Below, one piece after another: positions 55,307 to 64,000 of a stretch of 64,000 nucleotides of DNA. This stretch comes from Streptomyces sp. CG1 (GTDB taxonomy: Bacteria; Actinomycetota; Actinomycetes; Streptomycetales; Streptomycetaceae): assembly GCF_041080625.1 (NCBI RefSeq), contig NZ_CP163518.1:310001-374000 (forward strand), in the 5' to 3' direction. Numbering within the stretch: position 1 is the stretch's first letter; the number at the start of each line of letters is the position of its first letter. The notes under the pieces are model-generated. The model was not told where the DNA came from. It saw nothing but the letters and a program-made list of their open reading frames with translations, and did not search any database. A program made the translations under genes and the position numbers.

Positions 55307-56839
55307 ATGGCTGAACGGTATGTAATGTCCATCGATCAGGGCACCAACTCCACCCGGTGCATTCTCTTCGATCACCGTGGGCGCTTGGTCACGGTAGCGC
55401 AGAGGGAGCATCAGCAGCACTTCCCCGAACCCGGCTGGGTCGAACACGACGCCGTCGAGATCTGGCAGAACCTCCGGCGCGTCGTGCCGGAGGCCCTGTC
55501 CATCGCGGACATCGACAGGGGACAGGTCACCGCCATGGGTCTGGCCAACCAGCGCGAGACGACCGTGCTCTGGGACCGGCGCACCGGCGTCCCGCTCGGC
55601 CGGGCGATCGTCTGGCAGGACACCCGCACGGCTCGGCTCGTGGAGGAACTCGCACGGGACCCCGGCGAGGAGTTCTTCCAGCAACGGTGCGGTCTGCCAC
55701 CCTCGACCTACTTCTCGGCGCTGCGGATCCGCTGGCTGTTCGACCACGTCAAGGGGCTCCAGCAACGCGCCGACGACGGGGAGGTGCTCTTCGGAACCAT
55801 GGAGAGCTGGCTGATCTGGAACCTCACCGGAGGCCCCGAAGGCGGCCTTCACATCACCGACGCCACCAACGCCAGCCGCACCATGCTGATGAACATCCGC
55901 ACGCTCACCTGGGACGACGAGCTGCTGGCCTTCTTCGAGGTGCCCCGCTCGATGCTGCCCGAGATCCGGTCTTCCGCCGAGACATATGGCGACGCCCGCT
56001 CGCTGCTGCCGGACGTCGCCATCACGGCCGCCCTCGGCGACCAGCAGGCCGCGCTCTTCGGCCAGACCTGCTTCTCCCCCGGCGAGGCGAAGTGCACCTA
56101 TGGGACGGGCAGCTTCCTGCTCCTCAACACCGGCAGCGACATCGTGCGGTCCCGGCATGGACTCCTCACCACCGTCGCCTACAAGATCGGGGACCAGCAG
56201 CCGGTCTACGCCCTGGAAGGATCGATCGCCATCACCGGCGCACTGGTCCAGTGGTTCCGGGACCGCCTGGGCCTGATCAGCAGCGCCCCCGAGATCGAGA
56301 CCCTCGCCCGGACGGTCGAGGACAACGGCGGCTGCTACATCGTCCCCGCCTTCTCGGGCCTGTTCGCCCCGCGGTGGCGCAGCGACGCACGCGGGGTCAT
56401 CGTCGGCCTCACCTCCTACATCACCAAGGGACACCTGGCGCGTGCGGTACTGGAGGCAACCGGATGGCAGACACGAGAAGTCGTCGACGCCATGAACGCC
56501 GATTCCTCGGTCCCCCTCCAGCAGCTCAAGGTGGACGGAGGCATGACCGCGGACAACCTGCTCATGCAGTTCGTGGCCGACGTGCTCGACGTGCCCGTGG
56601 TACGCCCCATGGTCGCCGAGACGGTCTCCCTCGGCGCCGCCTACGCAGCCGGACTCGCCGCCGGCTACTGGCCGGACCTGGAGGTGCTGCACCGCAACTG
56701 GCACCGCGCCGCCCAGTGGCTGCCCGACATGGATCCCAAGCTGCGCGAGGCGGAGTACGACAACTGGCAGCGTGCCGTCGAACGGTCCCTGGGCTGGGCC
56801 AGACCTCCCCGGTCCACCACCGACCCGGACCCGCCGTGA
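55307..56839 (+). CDS. glpK: Glycerol kinase
   Basis: The 510-residue protein has the normal glycerol kinase length and is intact. FGGY-family motifs are present: [16 protein letters not shown] at the N-terminus (phosphate loop), [62 protein letters not shown] and [16 protein letters not shown], with [16 protein letters not shown] near the C-terminus. It phosphorylates glycerol to sn-glycerol 3-phosphate. It directly follows gylR. The usual facilitator (glpF) and glycerol-3-phosphate dehydrogenase are not in the window; sequence after the stop turns into a transposase fragment. Confidence 0.96.
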   Translation: MAERYVMSIDQGTNSTRCILFDHRGRLVTVAQREHQQHFPEPGWVEHDAVEIWQNLRRVVPEALSIADIDRGQVTAMGLANQRETTVLWDRRTGVPLGRAIVWQDTRTARLVEELARDPGEEFFQQRCGLPPSTYFSALRIRWLFDHVKGLQQRADDGEVLFGTMESWLIWNLTGGPEGGLHITDATNASRTMLMNIRTLTWDDELLAFFEVPRSMLPEIRSSAETYGDARSLLPDVAITAALGDQQAALFGQTCFSPGEAKCTYGTGSFLLLNTGSDIVRSRHGLLTTVAYKIGDQQPVYALEGSIAITGALVQWFRDRLGLISSAPEIETLARTVEDNGGCYIVPAFSGLFAPRWRSDARGVIVGLTSYITKGHLARAVLEATGWQTREVVDAMNADSSVPLQQLKVDGGMTADNLLMQFVADVLDVPVVRPMVAETVSLGAAYAAGLAAGYWPDLEVLHRNWHRAAQWLPDMDPKLREAEYDNWQRAVERSLGWARPPRSTTDPDPP

Positions 56840-56858
56840 ACTGGACGCACTTCAAGTG

Positions 56859-56978
56859 AACCGGTTCCGGGCGACGTTGGCGCTGTTCGCGGCCGATGTG
56901 TTCGCCTCGGTACCGCGGAAGGAGCAGCGGGCCAAGGGCGACTGCTCCCTGCGGGGACTGGCCCTGATGGGAAGTTGA
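56859..56978 (+). pseudogene. IS701-family transposase N-terminal fragment
   Basis: Thirty-nine residues, NRFRATLALFAADVFASVPR then KEQRAKGDCSLRGLALMG and a stop, match the start of IS701 transposases (F....VFASL.R.DQR.KGE.YLRGL). It lies immediately after glpK and may mark the break point at which the rest of the gyl operon was lost. Confidence 0.55.
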
Positions 56979-57118
56979 GTGCGCCGACCTGGTCGGCGTT
57001 GGCGGTGTGTCCGCAGCTGGTGTATCAGTACACGACCGGCGCTTTCAGCCTTGTGTGCAAGGATACCCACCGCCTTGCCGTCATCATCCACGGTCCACCC
57101 CCCTGCACAGCCGGCTGG

Positions 57119-58723
57119 TCATGCTGAGACATGAGTGCGCTGGAGAGCCCGTCGCATGGCCTCGGCCAGGGCTGCGGTGGTGTTCTGAGCGGCATGGGTG
57201 GTGCGCCAGGTGATCACGTGGTCGGGGCGGATCAGCGTGGCGCCGTGGTCGGCGATGCCGCAGGCGTCGGCCGGTGGTACCGGTCCGGAACCGGTCTGGT
57301 GGGGCAGTAGGGCCACGTCGAGGAAGGTGCCCCGGGGATCCACTTCGCGTGCGGCCCGCGCCCAGGTGTGTCCTTCGGGTCCGGCGAGCAGCAGGTAGCG
57401 GCCGTCGCGGACCAGGTCGAGTGTCGAAAGGCCGTCGTACCGGCCGGTGAGGAACGTGTGCGGCAGCCGGGTGCCGGGTTCGCCGCGCCAGCGGCACGGT
57501 TCGTCCGCCTCCGGCAGGGCGTGATCCGGATCGTCGTCGGGCATGCGGTAGCGGTAGCCGATCGCCACCGCGGCCTCGCTGAGCACCGCATCGTCGGCGA
57601 CCGACGCTCCGGTGCGGTTCCCGAGGCGTAGCAGCGCCTGTTCGACCGTGAGTCGGCCCACCGCCTGACGCTCGGGTTCGTAGGCGTCCAACAGTCTCGG
57701 ATCGGCGTCGCCGCGCAGCACGGAGACCAGCTTGGCGGTGAGGTTCCAGGCGTCCTGGATGCCGGTGTTGGCGCCGAAGCCACCGGTCGGCGGGGTGACA
57801 TGGGCCGCGTCTCCGAGGAGGAAGACCCGGCCGGCGCGATAGGAATCGGCCACCCAGCCGCCCATCTGCCACAGCCGGGTCCCGGTGATGGTGAAGCGCG
57901 ACGCGGGTAGTCCGAGCGCGCGTGACACGGCGTCATGGCAGCGTTCAGCGTCGAACGCGGTCGCCGGGTCGACGTCCGTAGGGTTGTACGTGACCGACAC
58001 CGTCCCGCGGTCGTGTGCCGTGTCCCAGGAGAGGAAGGCGCGCTCGGGCAGGCCGGTCCAGGCCAGGGCGAGACGGCGGCCGTTGAGGACCTCGCGCAGG
58101 TCGGCCGTGAAGCCGATCTCCATGACGTGCGCGACCGCCTTGCTGCCGCTGCGGCCGATACCGCGGCCTTCGCGGATGGCACTGCCGTTCCCGTCGGCGG
58201 CCAGCAGGTAGTCGGCCTTCACGGTGTAGGGCGTGCCGTCCGGGTCCAGTACGTGGGCGACGACGTGGTCGTCGTACTGACGCAGCTGGAGATACCGGTG
58301 GCCGAAGCGCAGGTCGGCGCCGGCGGCGCGAGCATGCGCGCGGACCACTTCCTCCAGGTCGGCCTGTTTGACGAGCGCACTGGGACACGGCGAGACGTCA
58401 CGGAAGTCCTCCGCGGCCGGCAGCCGCCAGCGCCGTACTTCCGGGCCGGCAAGGGAGGTGACCACCGCGGCGTGATCGGCCGGCGGGAGACTGTGCTGGA
58501 CGGCGTATACGTCCTGGTCAGCTCCTACGCTGCGGTACGCCTCCATGGTGCGCGGATAGAACAGCTTGGCGCGCAATCGGGTCGACACCGCCGGGTGCTT
58601 CTCGACAAGGACGGGGGTGATGCCCCGGGCGGCGAGGAAGAGGGCGGCCGAGGCTCCCACGATGCTGCCGCCGACGATCAGGACAGCGGCGTGCCCTGTT
58701 GGTATCCGGGAATCCACGTTCAT
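57119..58723 (-). CDS. FAD-dependent aromatic monooxygenase (PHBH/RdmE family)
   Basis: The 534-residue protein is a group A flavoprotein hydroxylase: Rossmann motif AVLIVGGSIVGASAALFLAA near residue 14, YLLAADGNGSAIREGRGIG (the DG motif) near residue 170 and GRVFLLGDAAHVTPPTGGFG (the GD motif) near residue 290, plus a thioredoxin-like C-terminal domain (RYLLLAGPEGHTWARAA, LIRPDHVITWRT). It should hydroxylate a phenolic or polyketide substrate with NAD(P)H and O2. It is divergent from a duplicated Lrp/AsnC-type regulator 83 bases away, its probable controller. No polyketide genes are nearby, so drug modification or aromatic catabolism are both open. Confidence 0.9.
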   Translation of the reverse strand: MNVDSRIPTGHAAVLIVGGSIVGASAALFLAARGITPVLVEKHPAVSTRLRAKLFYPRTMEAYRSVGADQDVYAVQHSLPPADHAAVVTSLAGPEVRRWRLPAAEDFRDVSPCPSALVKQADLEEVVRAHARAAGADLRFGHRYLQLRQYDDHVVAHVLDPDGTPYTVKADYLLAADGNGSAIREGRGIGRSGSKAVAHVMEIGFTADLREVLNGRRLALAWTGLPERAFLSWDTAHDRGTVSVTYNPTDVDPATAFDAERCHDAVSRALGLPASRFTITGTRLWQMGGWVADSYRAGRVFLLGDAAHVTPPTGGFGANTGIQDAWNLTAKLVSVLRGDADPRLLDAYEPERQAVGRLTVEQALLRLGNRTGASVADDAVLSEAAVAIGYRYRMPDDDPDHALPEADEPCRWRGEPGTRLPHTFLTGRYDGLSTLDLVRDGRYLLLAGPEGHTWARAAREVDPRGTFLDVALLPHQTGSGPVPPADACGIADHGATLIRPDHVITWRTTHAAQNTTAALAEAMRRALQRTHVSA

Positions 58724-58806
58724 GGCCCCATCGTGTCCACCGGCCGGGATCAGCCCCGTTCACCAGCCCTAGACTCGGCGAATCCGACACGATCCGAGGC
58801 TTGCCA

Positions 58807-59793
58807 ATGGAATCCGACTGCTTTGACGAAGTCGACCTTCAGATCCTCCATGCCCTGCATCTGGACGCACGGGCGCCCTTCTCCCGGATCGCCTCCGTCA
58901 TCGGAGTCTCTGACCAGACCGTCGCCCGGCGCTACGCCCGCCTGCGTGCGGAGGGCTCCTTGCGCATCTGGGGGCTGGTCGATCCCTCCCGGCTGGGCCA
59001 CCTCGAGTGGCTGGTCCGGATCCGTTGCACCCCGGATGCAGCAGGCGACGTCGCGTCCGCCCTCGCCCGGCGGACGGACACCTCCTGGATCAGCCGCACA
59101 TCCGGCGGCACCGAACTGGTCTGCCGAACCTCCGCCCCCACTCCCGCCGACGAACTGCTGCTGAAGACACTGCCCCGCAGCGCGCGGATCCTCGACCTGA
59201 GCGCCCACTGCGTCCTGCACGTCTTCTTCGGCCGCAGCGACAGCGTGATCACAAAGCGGGGCGCACTCACCCCCGAACAGACCTCGCAACTGAGCCCACA
59301 CACCGCACCGGCGGCCGGCCCCGCCGAACCCGTCCACCTGGACGACATCGACCGCCGGATCCTCTCCTTACTGCGCGGCGATGGCCGTATGCCACTCAAC
59401 CAACTCGCCGCCGAAACCGGCATATCGCACTCCACGGTGCAACGCCGCATCACCGAACTGCGCAACAGCGGCGCGCTCTATTTCGACATCGACACCGACC
59501 GCGCACGACTCGGGCTGCCGATCCGAACCCAGCTATGGCTGACGGTGCCACCCACGGACCTCGCCACCACCGGCCGGACCCTGGCCCGACATCCCGAGGT
59601 GGCCTTCGCCGCCGCCATCACCGGCACCCGCAACCTCTACGCCTCCGTATCGACCCCCAGCATCCCAGGGGTCTACGAGTACCTGACCAACACCGTCTCC
59701 AGGCTTCCAGCCATCCAGAGCATCGAGAGCTCTCTCGTCCTGCACACCGTCAAAGGCCCCGCAGGGATGCGCAGCCCAGGAACCGACCACTGA
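58807..59793 (+). CDS. Duplicated Lrp/AsnC-family regulator
   Basis: The 328-residue protein contains two complete AsnC units in tandem. The first HTH is DEVDLQILHALHLDARAPFS with VIGVSDQTVARRYARL (residues 5-50) and the second is LDDIDRRILSLLRGDGRMPL with AAETGISHSTVQRRITEL (about residues 175-220). Each is followed by a RAM-like effector domain, the second better conserved. Single-domain Lrp proteins are half this size. Double forms are common in actinomycetes and act as local regulators. The divergent FAD monooxygenase is its likely target. Confidence 0.88.
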   Translation: MESDCFDEVDLQILHALHLDARAPFSRIASVIGVSDQTVARRYARLRAEGSLRIWGLVDPSRLGHLEWLVRIRCTPDAAGDVASALARRTDTSWISRTSGGTELVCRTSAPTPADELLLKTLPRSARILDLSAHCVLHVFFGRSDSVITKRGALTPEQTSQLSPHTAPAAGPAEPVHLDDIDRRILSLLRGDGRMPLNQLAAETGISHSTVQRRITELRNSGALYFDIDTDRARLGLPIRTQLWLTVPPTDLATTGRTLARHPEVAFAAAITGTRNLYASVSTPSIPGVYEYLTNTVSRLPAIQSIESSLVLHTVKGPAGMRSPGTDH

Positions 59794-59839
59794 ACCAGAC
59801 ACACCCCCGACCGCGACGGATCTCGCGCTTTCGGGCTGC

Positions 59840-60075
59840 TCCCCGGTGCGGGACATGCCGCCCGGGCACCGGGCCCAGCAGACCGTCCACCACCGGTTCA
59901 TGCAGTGGCGGGACGCCAGCGTCTTTCGAATATCTGATGGGCTGCTTGATCGCGGGGGCAGCACGGCTGGGGGTGCCGGCGGCCCTCGAAGAAGCAGCAT
60001 CGGCTGTCGCGGGCGAAAGGGGCGACGTCAAGGGGCAAAAGGCGCACGGCGCACCGCGCCGCCAGAGGAGGACAG
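59840..60075 (+). pseudogene. IS5-type transposase fragment
   Basis: Plus-strand frames give CGTCRPGTGPSRPSTTGSCS, HRFMQWRDASVF and, in another frame, FEYLMGCLIAGAARLGVPAA. This resembles the WR..GVFE.ll..li.eAArrG region before the DDE domain of IS5-group transposases. It is interrupted and lacks the catalytic part. Confidence 0.45.
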
Positions 60076-60239
60076 TGGCGGCCATGACTTCCATCCGCAC
60101 GTGCCCTTCTGCATCGCCCTCGTCACCCTGTAGCGGGCATGAGCGCCCCGACCCTCCACACGAGGTCGGCCCCTTGGCAACTCGCAGGATGTGACAACGC
60201 ATAGTGAGCCGACCGCTGCACTGCCCCGAGGGTCGCGGC

Positions 60240-60345
60240 CGCGGTTCGCCGGTGCGCTTGTCGACATAGATGTGCTCTTCGGCGACGCCGCCGGCGCGCA
60301 TCGCGAGGTCGATGGCAACGGACCCCAGCCGCCACACTCCTTGGC
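60240..60345 (-). pseudogene. Serine recombinase N-terminal fragment
   Basis: A minus-strand piece reading MRAGGVAEEHIYVDKRTGEP matches the resolvase segment in which L.aaGv.e..iyvDk.tGa follows the catalytic serine region. It is only about 35 residues long, a relic. Confidence 0.4.
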
Positions 60346-60486
60346 AGGTACGCAAAGGATTCACTGTGCGGTCTGACACCGGAACCCCCGCTTCACAGTG
60401 CAACAAGGCCCTTCAAGCCGCGCCGCCTGCTGCCTCAGTGCGTTCTCCATGGCAGCCAGCGGGGCGGCCGGAACAGGGGGACTGAA

Positions 60487-61011
60487 ATGATGAAGCTCGG
60501 CCACATAGCCCGGTTCGCCGCTGTCGGCGCGCTGGCGCTCGGCGGCGTCGCGGTCGGCACGGGTTCGGCGTCCGCCGACGTCCAGAACTTCGGCTGCCGG
60601 TCGGACCATACGAAGCCGTCGGGGCAGTTGGCGGACGTGGGCTACGGCGTGCACCTGGACTCCTGCGCCGAGGACCTGTGGGGCGGCAGCGGAAACGGCA
60701 TCTACGCCCGCGTCGCCGTGCAGGTCGACCCGGGCGGGCTCGGCGTATACCCGTGCGCCCAGCTGTGGAAGCTGGACGGCTTCGGCGGAATGACCGAGGT
60801 CCACAACAACGGCTGCATGGGCAACTGGTACGGCGGGCCCAATGGGACCAGCTACACGGAGTGGGACACCGCCGGACAGAACGGCATGCCCTACGACTAC
60901 GTCCAGCCCGGCGGCGGCGCGTACGTCGTCCGCGTCGGCTTCTGGGCCACCATAAACGGTCACTACGGCTACTACGGCGACGTCGAGTCGCCGGTCACGT
61001 CGGTGTACTGA
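60487..61011 (+). CDS. Secreted protein of unknown function, four cysteines
   Basis: The 174-residue protein begins MMKLGHIARFAAVGALALGG and continues to an ASA-D signal-peptidase site near residue 31, so it is exported. The mature part is glycine-, tyrosine- and tryptophan-rich with four cysteines (FGCRSD, LDSCAED, YPCAQLW, NNGCMGNW), probably two disulfides. Motifs include GNWYGGPNGTSYTEWDTAG and AYVVRVGFWATINGHYGYYG. The family is not recognised; it could be a small surface or inhibitory protein. AGGGGGA lies 6 bases before the ATG. It is a single-gene unit with transposase and recombinase relics upstream. Confidence 0.8.
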   Translation: MMKLGHIARFAAVGALALGGVAVGTGSASADVQNFGCRSDHTKPSGQLADVGYGVHLDSCAEDLWGGSGNGIYARVAVQVDPGGLGVYPCAQLWKLDGFGGMTEVHNNGCMGNWYGGPNGTSYTEWDTAGQNGMPYDYVQPGGGAYVVRVGFWATINGHYGYYGDVESPVTSVY

Positions 61012-61196
61012 GATGCCGTGGATCTGGTTCCCGGACATCAGGTGTGTGGCGCAGCATCTCCTTCGGTGCGGCCTTCGTCAGCGCTTGTAGGCGGGAGCCG
61101 AGGCGGGCGCCGGGGATGACCGCCTGGCGGATCGTCCGGGGCACGGAAAGGCTTCTTTCGTGTCGGGCGGTTCAGGCGAAGCGCTTCAGCCGAGGT

Positions 61197-61631
61197 CAGA
61201 TCCAGGTGTGGTTCTGGTCGGTGCCGACGGGCAGGGACGCTTCGCCGATCAGTGCGGCGAGTGCGGGACCGAGGGGAAGATCAGCAGTTCGGCGGTCTTG
61301 CGACAGTCGATCCAGCCGACGTAGCCGGTCTCGGCGCTGCCGTCCGGCAGTTCGTCGTGCAGCTCAGGTGGAGCTTGCGGGACGGGGTGGGGCCGGGGCG
61401 GGTGACGCGCTGGTCGGTGATGCGCAGGAACTCGGGTGGCGTGTGCCGTCCGGTGCGCAGGCCGAGTTCCTCTTCCAGTTCGCGAGCGAGCGCGGCGAGC
61501 AGGCTCTCGTCTTCTTCGACGTTCCCGCCGGACGGGGTGTAGCGACGGAGTCGGGCCGTACAGGCCGTAGCAGAGCGACCCAGTCGCCGCAGAACACCAG
61601 CGCACCGGCCCTGACACCTCCGCGCTCGGTC
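61197..61631 (-). pseudogene. Nudix hydrolase, frameshifted but with intact Nudix box
   Basis: The minus strand gives MTERGGVRAGALVFCGDWVA, then in a second frame YTPSGGNVEEDESLLAALAR and ELEEELGLRTG, a perfect Gx5Ex7REUxEExGU box, then FLRITDQRVTRPGPTPSRKL. A third frame follows with ELHDELPDGSAETGYVGWID, and a last one ends PVGTDQNHTWI at the stop. Three frame changes (near 61545, 61375 and 61270) break a gene of normal size, about 145 residues. The concentration of frame changes is odd for so short a gene and should be checked for sequencing errors. Confidence 0.65.
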
Positions 61632-62136
61632 ATGCACGAAGGACCGACCAGGTCCTCGCACTCGTCGGCGAGAGTCCCCTCGGGGTTGGGTGAGAGGGCG
61701 GTGTATTCAGTTCTGGTCCGGTCTGCGGGGTGGCAGGGGCCGCTAGCCGGCCAGGTCGAGCTACCGAGGCTCCCGCTTCCCCCTCCGCCCTGTGGCGGCA
61801 GCGTTACCGCTGGTGCTGCGGGACCCTGCAGGCGATGGGGCAGCACCGCCGGGCCGTCCGCAAGGAAGGGAACCACCACTGCCACCGGCAACGGGCACAC
61901 GAGGCTGAGGATTCGCTCAGCGACCGACACAACCGCATCCGGGCCTTGGCCGCAGCCGGCGGCTACGGTCAATCATCAGATGGCGTGTAGCGGTGTCGAT
62001 CAAGCTCTCTGTCCGCAGGCTACTGTGCGTGACCGCGGACATCCGGCGGGGCTCATCAGCTCGTCGCCGCCCCCTAGCGGACCAGCCCATCCCGGTCGCT
62101 TCGCGGTCGGTCACTCCGAAACGATAGAAAGGGTAC
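61632..62136. other. Intergenic stretch before the sensor phosphatase
   Basis: A plus-strand frame near 61790-61990 (ALWRQRYRWCCGTLQAMGQH, then NRIRALAAAGGYG and a stop) has some protein character but no start or family. The end of the region carries GAAAGGG, the ribosome-binding site of the next gene. Nothing else was seen. Confidence 0.35.
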
Positions 62137-64000
62137 ATGGGCGGAGTCTCGGAACACTCAGGACACAATGCTCCTGATGTGTCTATGAGTACTCATCGGC
62201 CCGGTCGGTCACGTCGGGCGGGAGGGGCGTGGCGGTCGGGTTCGCTGCTGAGCGTGCGCAGCCTCGCGGGCCAGGTCTTCCTGCTCCAGCTGGCGGTTGT
62301 GATGCTGCTCGTCGCCGCCGCCCTGGTGGCGCTCGTCGTGCAGGCTCAACGCGATGTGATGGCGGACGCCCGCAACCGAACGCTTACTGTGGCGCAGACG
62401 TTCGCGAACTCCCCGGGGATCGTGGCGGCGCTGAACAGCGCGAACCCGACCGAGGCGCTGGAGCCGCACGTCGAGGCGGCCCGGAAGGCCGCGGGCGTCG
62501 ACGCCGTCATCGTGTATGGGCTGAACGGCATCGCCCTCGCCCACAGCGACCCGCGTCAGATCGGGAAACGCGTCATCGGGCCGTACGCGGCGGCAGCGAC
62601 CGGCACGCCGTTCACGAGTACGTTCAGGGGCTCACTGGGGCTCTCCGTGATCTCGGCGGTGCCCGTCAGGGGTCTCGACGGTTCGGTCATCGCCATCGTC
62701 TCCGTGCCCGTCGTGGTCGAGAGGGTGCAGCACAGGGTGAACCGGCAGCTACCGGTCCTCCTCGGCGGCGCCGCCACTGCCCTGGTCGTCGCCGCAGGCG
62801 GGTCGGGCCTGGTGAGCCGGCGGTTGCAGCGGCAGACCCACGGCCTGGGGCCGACCGAGATGACCCGGATGTACGAGCACCACGACGCGGTGCTGCACTC
62901 GGTGCGGGAAGGAGTGGTGATCGTCGGCGGTGACGGCCGGCTGCTGCTGGCCAACGACGAGGCGCGACGGCTTCTGGACCTCCCGGCGGACGCGGAGCGG
63001 CGGCACGTCACCGATCTGGGGCTGGACGAGGACCTCGCCGGGCTGCTGGACTCCGACCGCCCCGCCACCGACGAGGTGTACTTGGCGGCCGACCGGCTGC
63101 TCGCGGTCAGCAAGCGGCTCACCGCACCTCACGGACCGGTCGGCAGTGTGGTCACGCTCCGGGACACCACCGAGCTGCGGGCCCTCTCCGGCCGGGCGGA
63201 GGTGGCGCGCGAACGGTTGCAGTCGCTCTACGACGCGGGACTGCGGATCGGCACCACGCTCGATGTGAAGCGCACGGCCGAGGAACTGGCCGAGGTGGCG
63301 GTGACCCGGTTCGCCGACATCGTCACCGTCGATCTGCTGGATCCGGTCCTGCGCGGCGAGGAGACCTCCAGTGCGCCGGCCGGGATCACCGAGCTGCGCC
63401 GCAGCGCCGTCGCCGGTCTCGACGCGGGCCATCCTCTCCACCCTGTCCGCGAGCTGATCCGGCTCGTCCCGGCCCACCCCGTCCCCATGGCGATGGCCGA
63501 GGGCCGCCCGGTCCTGGTCAGAGACTTGACCGCCTCCGACGCCTGGCTGGCCCAGCAGCCCGAAGGTGCCCGGCGGATCCTCGATCACGGCATCCATTCC
63601 ATGCTCGTGGCGCCGCTCCACGCCCGCGGCGTGGTGCTGGGCGTGGTGACCTTCTGGCGCGCGAGGGGTTCCCTGTCGTTCGAGGATGACGACGTGTCCT
63701 TCGCCGAGGAGCTGGCCGCCCGGGCAGCGGTGTGCATCGACAACGCCCGCAGCTACACCCGCGAACATGCCACGGCCGTCGCTTTGCAGCACAGCCTGCT
63801 GCCCCGCGCGCTGCCCGAGCAGTCCGCCCTCGAGGTCGCCTACCGGTATCTGCCGTCCCAGGCCGGGGTCGGCGGGGACTGGTTCGACGTCATCCCGCTG
63901 TCCGGCACGCGGGTGGCGCTGGTCGTGGGGGATGTCGTCGGCCACGGTCTGCACGCCGCGGCGACGATGGGCCGGCTGCGCACCGCCGTGCACAACTTCG
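62137..64000 (+). CDS. Transmembrane sensor SpoIIE phosphatase (Cache-PAS-GAF-PP2C), cut by window edge
   Basis: The frame is open for 621 residues to the right edge. A first membrane helix (LAGQVFLLQLAVVMLLVAAA) is followed by a DcuS/CitA-like extracytoplasmic sensor domain (TVAQTFANSPGIVAALNSAN, VDAVIVYGLNGIALAHSDPR), a second helix (LPVLLGGAATALVVAAGGSG), a PAS domain (VLHSVREGVVIVGGDGRLLL), a GAF domain (VARERLQSLYDAGLRIGTTL to AVCIDNARSYTREHA) and the start of a PP2C domain (LPSQAGVGGDWFDVIPLSG, VALVVGDVVGHGLHAAATMG). It probably controls an anti-anti-sigma factor in response to an extracellular ligand. I chose ATG 62137 with GAAAGGG upstream; ATG 62185 is the alternative. An ATPase domain may follow outside the window. 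Confidence 0.88.
   Translation, partial: MGGVSEHSGHNAPDVSMSTHRPGRSRRAGGAWRSGSLLSVRSLAGQVFLLQLAVVMLLVAAALVALVVQAQRDVMADARNRTLTVAQTFANSPGIVAALNSANPTEALEPHVEAARKAAGVDAVIVYGLNGIALAHSDPRQIGKRVIGPYAAAATGTPFTSTFRGSLGLSVISAVPVRGLDGSVIAIVSVPVVVERVQHRVNRQLPVLLGGAATALVVAAGGSGLVSRRLQRQTHGLGPTEMTRMYEHHDAVLHSVREGVVIVGGDGRLLLANDEARRLLDLPADAERRHVTDLGLDEDLAGLLDSDRPATDEVYLAADRLLAVSKRLTAPHGPVGSVVTLRDTTELRALSGRAEVARERLQSLYDAGLRIGTTLDVKRTAEELAEVAVTRFADIVTVDLLDPVLRGEETSSAPAGITELRRSAVAGLDAGHPLHPVRELIRLVPAHPVPMAMAEGRPVLVRDLTASDAWLAQQPEGARRILDHGIHSMLVAPLHARGVVLGVVTFWRARGSLSFEDDDVSFAEELAARAAVCIDNARSYTREHATAVALQHSLLPRALPEQSALEVAYRYLPSQAGVGGDWFDVIPLSGTRVALVVGDVVGHGLHAAATMGRLRTAVHNF

Noticed and set aside
1..64000. tRNA or rRNA genes
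   Set aside because: No stretch with a tRNA-like acceptor/TpsiC pattern or rRNA-like conserved sequence was noticed; a covariance-model scan would be needed to exclude one fully.

Overview
The window looks like chromosomal DNA of a Streptomyces or a close high-GC actinomycete. GC content is very high, codon third positions are G/C-rich, GTG starts and GTGA/ATGA stop-start overlaps are common, and typical streptomycete families are present: a Pls/PosA-type peptide synthetase, a LanM lanthipeptide synthetase, several SpoIIE-type PP2C phosphatases, an HATPase anti-sigma-like kinase, and a gylR-type IclR regulator next to glpK. Transposase relics and frameshifted genes are unusually frequent. That fits an accessory region such as a chromosome arm; some frameshifts could instead be sequencing errors.

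1-10 kb: a two-component system (kinase cut by the window edge), a complete TnpB-only IS605-type element with a probable guide-RNA end, then a minus-strand operon of a Pls-like synthetase, a BPL_N protein and a phosphopantetheinyl transferase. The last two are frameshifted. An IS701 relic follows. 10-26 kb: a small secreted protein, a Tat-exported phospholipase C-like phosphoesterase fused to a beta-propeller, two decayed genes including a Nudix gene without its Nudix box, a TetR/MpaB-oxygenase divergent pair with two tandem palindromic operators, pntA/PAP2/IS5 relics, an AraC-GyrI regulator and a very large secreted GH35 beta-galactosidase.

26.3-36.1 kb holds the most interesting block: nine co-directional genes with overlapping or short junctions. 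They encode a leaderless GH15 glucoamylase, a GMC flavo-oxidoreductase, a VioB-type ferritin-like protein, a sorbitol-dehydrogenase-small-subunit-like protein, two different sugar isomerase/epimerase TIM barrels (one IolE-like), an MBL-fold hydrolase, a TPP-dependent decarboxylase-type enzyme and an EthD-type small protein. The order oxidase, dehydratase/isomerase, hydrolase, TPP enzyme resembles inositol catabolism built from unrelated parts, and suggests an uncharacterised pathway through an oxidised sugar. Fragments of an IS630 transposase lie on both sides in a consistent orientation.

36-48 kb: a membrane Ser/Thr kinase, relics of a TetR, an MmyB regulator and a recombinase, a SpoIIE phosphatase, a three-gene xanthine-dehydrogenase-type molybdoenzyme operon ending in a membrane-anchored double ABM protein, and an MDR oxidoreductase. 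48-51 kb: a minimal class II lanthipeptide locus (precursor plus LanM). 51-64 kb: an IclR regulator, a convergent PP2C/anti-sigma kinase pair sharing a CTAG stop, gylR-glpK, an aromatic FAD monooxygenase divergent from a duplicated Lrp/AsnC regulator, a small secreted protein, a broken Nudix gene and a sensor SpoIIE phosphatase cut by the right edge.
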